NCBI RefSeq assembly: GCF_002154725.1
Contig: NZ_MTAW01000238.1
Coordinates: 18,150 to 82,149 of the forward strand
DNA length: 64,000 nucleotides
Source: Nostoc sp. 106C
GTDB lineage: Bacteria > Cyanobacteriota > Cyanobacteriia > Cyanobacteriales > Nostocaceae
Reading direction: 5' to 3'
Shown here: in pieces, positions 1 through 6,663 of the stretch
How positions within the stretch are numbered: position 1 is the first letter of the stretch
How the letters are laid out: each line of letters begins with the position of its first letter
Notes under the pieces: generated by a model
Database searches by the model: none
Seen by the model: the letters and a program-made list of their open reading frames with translations, nothing else
What the model was told of the DNA's origin: nothing
Translations under genes and position numbers: made by a program

Positions 1-1332
1 CTACTTGAACTGGCGAATTTGCTGTATTCGGCAAAAGAATACGAAGCTGCGATCACCTCCTATGACAAAGCAGTGTCAATTCAACCTGATAAACACCAAG
101 CTTGGAACAATCGAGGGAATGCGCTATTTAATTTAGGTCGTGATGAAGAAGCGATTACCTCCTATAACAAAGCAGTGAAAATTAAACTTGATTTATACGA
201 TGCTTGGTATAACCGAGGGATTGTGCTAGGGAATTTAGGATGCTATGAAGAAGTAATAGCCTCCTATGACAAAGCAGTATCGATTCAACCTGATTTACAC
301 GATGCTTGGTACAATCGGGGGAATGCGCTAGGGAATTTAGGATGCTATGAAGAAGCAATCGCATCCTATGACAAAGCGCTATCCATTAAACCTGATAAAC
401 ACGAAGCTTGGAACAATCGGGGAAATACATTATTTAATTTAGGACACAATGAAGAAGCGATCGCATCCTATGACAAAGCGCTATCCATTAAACCGGATAA
501 ACACGAAGCTTGGTACAACCGGGGGATAGCGCTATTTAATTTAGAACGCTATGAAGAAGCGATCGCATCCTATGACAAAGTACTCGCAATTCAGCCTGAT
601 AAACACGAAGCTTGGTACAACCGGGGGAATGCGCTAAATAATTTAGAACGCTATGAAGAAGCGATCGCATCCTATGACAAAGCACTCGCAATTCAACCTG
701 ATAACCAAGATGCTTGGAACAACCAGGGGAATGCGCTAGATAATTTAGAACGCTACGAAGAAGCGATTGCATCCTATGATAAAGCAGTCGCAATTCAACC
801 TGATAAACACGAAACTTGGAACAACCGGGGGATTGCGCTAAGGAAATTCGGACGCTATGAAGAAGCGATCGCATCCTATGAAAAAGCACTCGCAATTCAG
901 CCTGATGAACACGAAGCTTGGTACAACCGGGGGATTGCGCTAGATAATTTAGAACGCTACGAAGAAGCGATCGCATCCTATGACAAAGCACTCGCAATTC
1001 AACCTGATTACCAAGAAGCTTGGTACAACCGAGGGATTGTGCTAGGGAAATTAGGACGCTATGAAGAAGCGATCGCATCCTATGATAAAGCCTTAGAAAT
1101 TCAACCTGATTACCACTTAGCTTGGTACAACCGTGGTGGAGCATTAATAAAATTAGGTCGTTGGAAAGAAGGAATTGCTAGTAGCAATAAAGCTGTTGAA
1201 ATTAACCCTGACTTTGCTGAGGCTCAGATGAAGCAACTTATTGCTAGTATGCAACAAAAATTGGGATGGAATAAACTAACTCAGATATGGGCAGGATTAT
1301 TGAAAATGATTAGTTGCAGAAATCTAAGTTAA
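1..1332 (+). CDS. TPR-repeat protein, 5' end outside the window
   Basis: Twelve tandem 34-residue tetratricopeptide units fill the protein, each close to AWYNRGxALxNLxRYEEAI followed by ASYDKALxIQPD. TPR arrays form superhelical scaffolds for protein-protein contacts; the partner cannot be inferred. The frame is open back to base 1, and the first codons (LLELAN) continue the TPR pattern. The TTG at 19 is therefore probably internal and the true start lies upstream. The 102-bp repeat is also highly conserved as DNA, and most units carry GCGATCGC at the same place. The last 35 residues are not TPR. The stop overlaps the following ORF by 19 bp. Confidence 0.85.
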   Translation, partial: LLELANLLYSAKEYEAAITSYDKAVSIQPDKHQAWNNRGNALFNLGRDEEAITSYNKAVKIKLDLYDAWYNRGIVLGNLGCYEEVIASYDKAVSIQPDLHDAWYNRGNALGNLGCYEEAIASYDKALSIKPDKHEAWNNRGNTLFNLGHNEEAIASYDKALSIKPDKHEAWYNRGIALFNLERYEEAIASYDKVLAIQPDKHEAWYNRGNALNNLERYEEAIASYDKALAIQPDNQDAWNNQGNALDNLERYEEAIASYDKAVAIQPDKHETWNNRGIALRKFGRYEEAIASYEKALAIQPDEHEAWYNRGIALDNLERYEEAIASYDKALAIQPDYQEAWYNRGIVLGKLGRYEEAIASYDKALEIQPDYHLAWYNRGGALIKLGRWKEGIASSNKAVEINPDFAEAQMKQLIASMQQKLGWNKLTQIWAGLLKMISCRNLS

Positions 1333-1679
1333 AAGTAATCACATTTCCTTTCTTCAGTAGGCTAATAGAATTAATAGAGGCGATTCTGGTAAACAAGTTT
1401 CCTAATTTGAGCAGGGAGGAGGTAAAAGCAATGTTAAGTATGGAATTAATCAAGGGTACAAAAGTATATGAAGAGTTAAAAGAAGAAGCTAGACAAGAAG
1501 TTAAAGAAGAACTTAGAGAAGAAGTCAAACAAGAAGTTAAGCAAGAACTCAAAGAAGAAGTCAAAACAGAAATGATTGCAAAACTTCTGCAACGTGGAAT
1601 GAGTGTGCAAGAAGTGGCTGAGATATTAGAGTTAGACGTGGAAGTGATTAGAAATGTAGCCGGGGAGCAAAAAACGTAG
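1314..1679 (+). pseudogene. C-terminal remnant of a DUF2887/Rpn-type nuclease-transposase protein
   Basis: The 121-residue frame begins with a segment like the end of the DUF2887 (Rpn family, PD-(D/E)XK) domain: KFPNLSREEVKAML and then KGTKVYEE. A charged coiled coil of alternating EEVK/QEVK units (about residues 52-85) and a helical end typical of the family (SVQEVAEILELDVEVI) follow. The catalytic N-terminal half, normally about 200 residues, is missing, and the first codons overlap the TPR gene. I read this as a truncated copy. A short stand-alone protein is possible but less likely. Confidence 0.6.
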
Positions 1680-1783
1680 ATGTGAAAGGGTTTCCTTTGG
1701 CTTAACTGTTGTGCGATCGCTATTAAAGGTGCGTTAGCCTTCGGCATAACACACCCTACTGAACACGAATTACGAATTACGAA
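1680..1783. repeat. Dispersed cyanobacterial intergenic repeats
   Basis: A HIP1 site and a GCGTTAGCCTTCGGC motif (about 1731-1745) are followed by a heptamer-type run of ACGAATT units (about 1763-1790) that ends at the stop of the thermonuclease gene. A reverse-oriented relative of the first motif is seen near 63320-63342. No coding potential. Confidence 0.6.
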
Positions 1784-2356
1784 TTACAGCTTACTTAAAG
1801 TCCGATACTCCCAAGGATTAACAAACTTAGCATCACCCCAAATTCCGCGCTTTTGTTGCTGCGCTTCAGCTTCGGCTTGTTGTACTAAGTCTTTACTAGG
1901 ACATTTATTTAAATAAGGACGATACACTTTTGCAAGTCCTTCTCGAAGTAAAACTTGTTGCACAAATGTGCCATCTTTTAAGCGAACTTCAGCAACTTTT
2001 CTGCCATAGCGATCGCTATCAGTAATATTCAAAGTTACGCGATCGCCTGCTTGTTTGACTAACTCCTGCACCCGTTCTTGCGCTTTCGCACCCCAAGTAA
2101 ATTGATTGCGATCGCTGGCGCGTTTACTTTGCCTTTCTTTATTGGTATGTGGGACTTCTGGTGCATCCATGCAGGCAAAGCGGACGCTGAATTTATCGCC
2201 TTTGGAGTCTTTCACTGCTAAGGTATCGCCATCACTGACTCGCTCAACCACATCTCCAGAAGGAGCAAAAAAGGGCAGGCGATCGCATCCCATCAAACCC
2301 AAAATAATGATTCCTGCACACAGCCAAATCAGTGCTTGTTTATTTAAATTCCGCAT
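1784..2356 (-). CDS. Thermonuclease (SNase-like) lipoprotein
   Basis: This is a 190-residue staphylococcal-nuclease-fold protein, a Ca2+-dependent phosphodiesterase of DNA and RNA in characterised relatives. Residues 1-24 are a lipoprotein signal with the lipobox LMGC, so it is probably anchored outside the cytoplasm. The SNase motifs are present in order: VSDGDTLAVK, VRFACMDAPE (the first catalytic Arg region) and DRYGRKVAEV (the second catalytic Arg region), then LLREGLAKVY. The length is normal for a single-domain member. It stands alone with no operon partner. Roles in nutrient scavenging or DNA turnover are inference. Confidence 0.88.
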   Translation of the reverse strand: MRNLNKQALIWLCAGIIILGLMGCDRLPFFAPSGDVVERVSDGDTLAVKDSKGDKFSVRFACMDAPEVPHTNKERQSKRASDRNQFTWGAKAQERVQELVKQAGDRVTLNITDSDRYGRKVAEVRLKDGTFVQQVLLREGLAKVYRPYLNKCPSKDLVQQAEAEAQQQKRGIWGDAKFVNPWEYRTLSKL

Positions 2357-2471
2357 TCCTATGCACCAAATTACCTCTGGAGGATGATACTAGCAAAACG
2401 CCAGGGCTATCCTTGGTTTTGCAAGATTAGTATAAGAAATGTAATCTCCCATTAATCAGCGGGAATCTCCG

Positions 2472-3218
2472 ATGAACTTCTTGACTTACCTCATGCACCT
2501 AGCTGGTTCGGGTGCTAGTGCTTATTACTCCGCCGTCCAGATCCGCGATTCCAAAACTCGTCCCGACATTCTTGCCAGATTTCAATTAGCTGAATCTGGT
2601 TCCGTTCCGTTTCTCTCTGCACTAAGCGATCGCGCCGCTGCTGAAGGCGATACATGGCTAGCAGAAAAATTAGCAAAACACGCAGCAGACGAAACAAGAC
2701 ACGGTAAGATTTTTGCCCAGGCTTTAAAACAGCTAAATAAACAAGTTATAGATTTTAAGAGTCAACCGCCAAGCACATCCGAACGCAAATCACCACAACA
2801 ACGCAGTCCCTTCTTTGCGACATTCTTTGAAGGCTACACTCCAGAACAGCTAAAACCTGCTGTGATTGACTGGGATGTATTTATGGCTAGCACTTACATT
2901 CTAGAATTAGATGCCAGCAAAGACTTTGCACGCATGGCGAATGTCCTACCTGATACAGATCCCAAGACACGCAACCTAAAAATTGGTATGTTGAGCATTG
3001 CTCAAGATGAAACCGGTCATGCAGCTTACCTCTACGAAGCAATGACACGCAGAATGTCTGCTAACCAAGTGCAGAAATTAGTAGATGAGTGGCGCACCCG
3101 CAAAGTAAACGCCTTATTAGCAATGGTAGGTGGTATTCTCCAACGCAACAGCGAAACTCGTTCTTTAGTCCAAGATGGTGCGCCATCAGAAACCGATTCT
3201 GAGTTGATAGTTGCTTAA
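2472..3218 (+). CDS. Ferritin-like diiron-domain protein
   Basis: A 248-residue soluble protein with the four-helix ferritin-like pattern. A Glu in FQLAESGS and a DETRHGK motif form the first half-site (about residues 42-76). ELDAS and DETGHAAY (about residues 145-181) form the second. The repeated D/E-x-x-H spacing is that of carboxylate-bridged diiron proteins. The exact reaction is not identifiable; ferritin-like oxidases and iron-handling proteins share this layout. The start is the first ATG after an AT-rich leader, without a strong ribosome site. It is divergent from the thermonuclease gene, with about 115 bp between the starts. Confidence 0.75.
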   Translation: MNFLTYLMHLAGSGASAYYSAVQIRDSKTRPDILARFQLAESGSVPFLSALSDRAAAEGDTWLAEKLAKHAADETRHGKIFAQALKQLNKQVIDFKSQPPSTSERKSPQQRSPFFATFFEGYTPEQLKPAVIDWDVFMASTYILELDASKDFARMANVLPDTDPKTRNLKIGMLSIAQDETGHAAYLYEAMTRRMSANQVQKLVDEWRTRKVNALLAMVGGILQRNSETRSLVQDGAPSETDSELIVA

Positions 3219-3670
3219 AACTTTTCTTTTAAAAAACAGGCAGATGGCAGAATTTAACAGAGGAAGAAGTTTTTTCCAAGATAATTTCTTGCCATTTTGT
3301 CTTCTTTACTGTCCTTCCAGCCTCTTTAGTTAGATTTATCTTTGTGACAAAAGTCATGGCTTTATTCGTGACTTTTGTCTGAATTAATTTTTTGCTAAAA
3401 GCGCTTTAATATAACTTGCATCTACCATTTGAAATTGAAGCTGTTACTAACTTATAAGAGTCATAAACCAATAGTAACTGTCAATTGGCTAGGTCAATTT
3501 TAAAGGTGCTATCTGCTTAATTTCCTTCGCGACAATAGCTTACAAAATTACAGCTATAGATAAGTCAACCAGCAATTACTTTTACCGTTCCTTATGCTCT
3601 TAGAAGCTACTTGATAGTGGCTTCTTTTTCTTCCATTTCTAACAATATATTTCATCAACGGATTGTCTTT
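3219..3670. other. Non-coding spacer with an 11-bp inverted repeat
   Basis: No convincing gene. GACAAAAGTCA (3346-3356) and TGACTTTTGTC (3369-3379) form a perfect 11-bp dyad with a 12-base loop, about 130 bp after the ferritin-like gene. It could be a weak terminator, since a T-rich stretch follows some ten bases later, or an operator. The rest is AT-rich leader for the gene at 3671. Confidence 0.5.
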
Positions 3671-3985
3671 ATGAAAAGAATTCTGTCAACTTGTTTATTA
3701 GGTGTTGTGCTAGCTTCTAGTGCTTTAGCACAACCAGCCTCTGCTCAAATCCAAGTAATTCTTGGCGGAAATCAGCGACATGATTGGCGTGAACAACAAT
3801 TAGAACGCGATCGCCAATATAGATTACAACTTGAGCGCGATCGCCAACATCGCTTGGAACTGGAACGCCAACGCCAACGTAGATTGGAACTGGAACGCGA
3901 TCGCCAACGTAGGCTAGAAATTGAGCGTCAACGCCAACGACAAAATCGCTTGGAGGAACGACGCAACTATCGCGATCGCTATTAA
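3671..3985 (+). CDS. Secreted Arg/Gln/Glu-rich repeat protein
   Basis: I start at the ATG at 3671, because the 20 codons before it do not look like a signal, whereas MKRILSTCLLGVVLASSALA followed by a cleavage site near PASA is a clear Sec signal peptide. The mature part is about 79 residues of repeated ERDRQ/ERQRQ and RLELE units predicted to form a highly charged helix. Several ERDRQ units are encoded by a frame of HIP1 (GAACGCGATCGCCAA), so the repeat may have grown around that palindrome. No known domain. It is followed by its own terminator. Function unknown. Confidence 0.7.
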   Translation: MKRILSTCLLGVVLASSALAQPASAQIQVILGGNQRHDWREQQLERDRQYRLQLERDRQHRLELERQRQRRLELERDRQRRLEIERQRQRQNRLEERRNYRDRY

Positions 3986-4013
3986 TAAATGTTGAGTAAC
4001 ATTTAAAACTTAC

Positions 4014-4042
4014 AAAGGGGAGGTTACAAGCCTCTCCTTTTT
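4014..4042 (+). terminator. Rho-independent terminator
   Basis: AAGGGGAGG and CCTCTCCTT form a 9-bp stem with one wobble pair around a 7-base loop, followed by TTTTT. It ends the transcript of the Arg/Gln-rich protein. Confidence 0.8.
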
Positions 4043-4134
4043 GCGTTATTCAGGGGCGTAAAAGTATTGCGATCGCAACTATCAAATACTTAATATAGGG
4101 TTAATTTCTGCTGCTGACGATTCTACCTATAAGT

Positions 4135-4296
4135 CAATACAGTTCAGTTAAGAAAATTCATTGACAACAAAGCTCACAAATAATTACTAAACAAAAAACC
4201 GAACAATTATTTTGGAGGGGGCTTGGGGGATTCTCCCCCAAATCTTGGTTTTGTCCGACAGATGAGAACTCTTATCACCTTAACTGAACCGTATTG
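4135..4296. mobile_element. MITE of 162 bp with terminal inverted repeats and a 10-bp target duplication
   Basis: The ends are CAATACAGTTCAGTTAAG (4135-4152) and, on the other strand, CAATACGGTTCAGTTAAG (4296-4279), an 18-bp inverted repeat with one mismatch. The element is flanked on both sides by the same 10 bases, ACCTATAAGT, at 4125-4134 and 4297-4306, as expected for a target-site duplication. There is no ORF inside, only a GGGGGA/TCCCCC hairpin near 4218-4240. It must have been moved by a transposase encoded elsewhere. It lies 86 bp before arsC. Confidence 0.85.
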
Positions 4297-4382
4297 ACCT
4301 ATAAGTTTGTGTATTTTCCCTGACGGCAAAAGAAGAATGCGAAGTTAAACTTTTGGTAAATATTTATTATTAAATATATAAA

Positions 4383-4814
4383 ATGGAACTACCGATTCTC
4401 TTAATTCTTTGTACTGGTAATTCCTGTCGCAGCCAAATGGCAGAAGGGTTTTTGAGGGAATTAGCTGATGATTTATTCACAAGCCAAAGTGCAGGAATGA
4501 ACCCAGCCAAAGAAGTGCATCCTTTAGCTATTAAGGTGATGCAAGAGATAGGAATAGACATCTCTACAAACTCTTGTAAGCATATCAACCAATTTCTTGA
4601 CCAGAAAATTGATACGGTAATTACTGTGTGCGATCATGCAGACCAAAGTTGCCCGACATTACCATCATCGATTAAACGTCATCACTTTAGTTTTCCCGAT
4701 CCTGCTGAAGCCATAGGAACTGAAACAGAAAAGCTGCAAGTATTTCGACAGGTTCGTGATGATATTAGTAAGCTGCTTTTAGCATATGTAGCAGGGAGAC
4801 GTGATGCTCTCTAA
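4383..4814 (+). CDS. arsC: Arsenate reductase, low-molecular-weight phosphatase type
   Basis: This 143-residue protein reduces arsenate to arsenite in the cytosol. It has the tyrosine-phosphatase loop C10-TGNSC-R16-S, and the redox pair C83 and C90 in TVCDHADQSC, the same three-cysteine relay as thioredoxin-coupled ArsC (C10/C82/C89 in Staphylococcus). Length is normal. No arsR or arsenite pump is adjacent. It is followed after 17 bp by a histidine kinase gene, so the two are probably co-transcribed. The promoter region has been hit by a MITE. A general low-molecular-weight phosphatase is the alternative, but the C83/C90 pair argues for arsenate reductase. Confidence 0.88.
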   Translation: MELPILLILCTGNSCRSQMAEGFLRELADDLFTSQSAGMNPAKEVHPLAIKVMQEIGIDISTNSCKHINQFLDQKIDTVITVCDHADQSCPTLPSSIKRHHFSFPDPAEAIGTETEKLQVFRQVRDDISKLLLAYVAGRRDAL

Positions 4815-4831
4815 TTCTTGTCACAGGAGTT

Positions 4832-6658
4832 ATGAGCATGGTAGTTAATTCACTTAGTTTACCCTTAACTATGTTTACTGCCTTGGCAAATCGCGCGGAT
4901 TTATTGATGGCATTGACGGATAGATCTGGACGTATTCAATGGGTAAATGGAGCATTAGCTAAACGTGCAGGTATCACCGCCGAACTGTTAATTGGAAAAA
5001 AGTTTTTTTATGTACTTACTTCTAATGCTCAAATCAATATTCAACAAGCTTATATCCGTGAACAACTATTGAAAGGAGAAAGCTTTAAATTTGAGCTTTT
5101 TTATTTATCACAGCAGCAGAAAGAGCATTGCTTATTAGTAGATGGGCAGCCTATCCATAATGCAGAAGGCATAACTAGCCAATACGCTATTATGGCTAAT
5201 GATATTACTTTACGTAAGCTTGCAGAAAAAGATTTAGAGCAAACTCGGCAGCGGTTGAAGCGCCTGGTAGAGAGTGTCAAGTTAGTGCCTTGGGAAGCGG
5301 ATGCTATTACTCACCAGTTTACTTATGTAGGACCACAGGCAATAGATTTATTTGGTTATGAGTTAGAAGAATGGTATGAACCTGAATTCTGGTATTCACA
5401 CATTCATCCAGAAGATTTGCTTCAAGTTCTTAAGTATCACCAAGTCACATCAACAGAACAAGATGATTACATAGTCGAGTATCGGTTATTGACTGCTGAT
5501 GGCAAGTGGGTTTGGGTAAAAGATATTGTGAATGTTGTGCGTACTCAAAAAGAGATAACACAATTACTTGGTTTTATTATTGATATTAGCGATGCCTATC
5601 GGCAAGCTGCGCAACGCAAACAAATAGAACTCTCTTTGCAAGAAGCTTTAAGTAAATTAGAACAAGCAAATCAGGATTTGGAAACGCGGGTACATCAACG
5701 TACTATTGCTTTAAGTAAAGAAAAAGAAAAACTAGAAAAAACTTTACAGCAATTGCAGCAAGCCCAAAGCCAACTAATTCAGAGCGAAAAAATGTCCAGC
5801 TTAGGACAACTTGTGGCTGGTGTTGCCCATGAAATTAATAATCCGGTTAACTTCATCTATGGCAATCTCAACCCTGCAACTGAATATGTTGAAGATTTAC
5901 TTTATTTGTTGCAATGCTATCAGCAACATTACCCCAACCCCACCTCGACACTACAAGCAGAAATTGAAGAGATAGATCTCGATTTCATCATTGATGATCT
6001 ACCTCGGCTGCTATCTTCTATGAAGGTTGGAGCTAACCGCATTCGGGAAATTGTTCTATCTCTTCGCACTTTCTCTCGCCTAGATGAAGCTGAAGTCAAA
6101 GAGGTGAATATTCACGATGGTATAGACAGTACTTTGATGATTCTGCAAAACCGCCTCAAACCTAAAACTGGGTATGCGCAGATTCAAGTCATTCAAAAAT
6201 ACGGACAGCTACCCTTAGTAGAGTGCTATGCAGGACAACTTAACCAAGTGTTTATGAACATTCTTGTCAATGCTATAGACGCTTTAGAAGAACATGATCA
6301 AAAGCGATCGCCACAGGAAATAATAGAAAATCCTAGCCAGATCACCATCTGTACTGAATTTAGAGAGGGAGAGAAAGAAATTCAGAGTGGAGAGGAATCC
6401 TACACACCTAACTCTGCATCTTCTATTGTGATTCGGATTATAGACAATGGCCCTGGTATTACCGAAGCAGTCTGCAATCGTTTATTTGATCCATTTTTTA
6501 CTACCAAAAGTATTGGTAAAGGCACAGGATTAGGCCTGTCTATTAGTTACCAAATTATTGTTGAAAGACATCAAGGGCAACTAGAATGTTACTCCACTCC
6601 CGGCCATACAGAATTTGCGATTATGATTCCGCAACAGCAGATAAAAACGAAAGTTTAG
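4832..6658 (+). CDS. PAS-domain sensor histidine kinase
   Basis: A 608-residue soluble two-component kinase. There are two PAS domains (about 10-130 and 140-260, the second with a PAC-type end GFIIDISDAYRQ), then a coiled coil (about 265-325). The HisKA box carries the phospho-acceptor His in GVAHEINNPVNF. The HATPase domain has the N box (NILVNAIDAL), the G1 box (IDNGPGI) and the G2 box (GKGTGLGLSI). There are no membrane segments, so the input is probably cytosolic. AGGAG sits 7 bases before the ATG at 4832. Its partner response regulator is not in the window. It follows arsC by 17 bp and converges on the helicase gene with a 5-bp gap. Confidence 0.9.
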   Translation: MSMVVNSLSLPLTMFTALANRADLLMALTDRSGRIQWVNGALAKRAGITAELLIGKKFFYVLTSNAQINIQQAYIREQLLKGESFKFELFYLSQQQKEHCLLVDGQPIHNAEGITSQYAIMANDITLRKLAEKDLEQTRQRLKRLVESVKLVPWEADAITHQFTYVGPQAIDLFGYELEEWYEPEFWYSHIHPEDLLQVLKYHQVTSTEQDDYIVEYRLLTADGKWVWVKDIVNVVRTQKEITQLLGFIIDISDAYRQAAQRKQIELSLQEALSKLEQANQDLETRVHQRTIALSKEKEKLEKTLQQLQQAQSQLIQSEKMSSLGQLVAGVAHEINNPVNFIYGNLNPATEYVEDLLYLLQCYQQHYPNPTSTLQAEIEEIDLDFIIDDLPRLLSSMKVGANRIREIVLSLRTFSRLDEAEVKEVNIHDGIDSTLMILQNRLKPKTGYAQIQVIQKYGQLPLVECYAGQLNQVFMNILVNAIDALEEHDQKRSPQEIIENPSQITICTEFREGEKEIQSGEESYTPNSASSIVIRIIDNGPGITEAVCNRLFDPFFTTKSIGKGTGLGLSISYQIIVERHQGQLECYSTPGHTEFAIMIPQQQIKTKV

Positions 6659-6663
6659 CCAGT

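Noticed and set aside
182..1144. Minus-strand open frames across the TPR gene
   Set aside because: They only mirror the 102-bp coding repeat on the other strand; no start site or own composition.
1310..1747. Minus-strand Ser/Leu-rich frame of 145 codons
   Set aside because: It is the antisense of the charged coiled coil of the DUF2887 remnant; serine and leucine runs arise from GAA/AAG codons read backwards.
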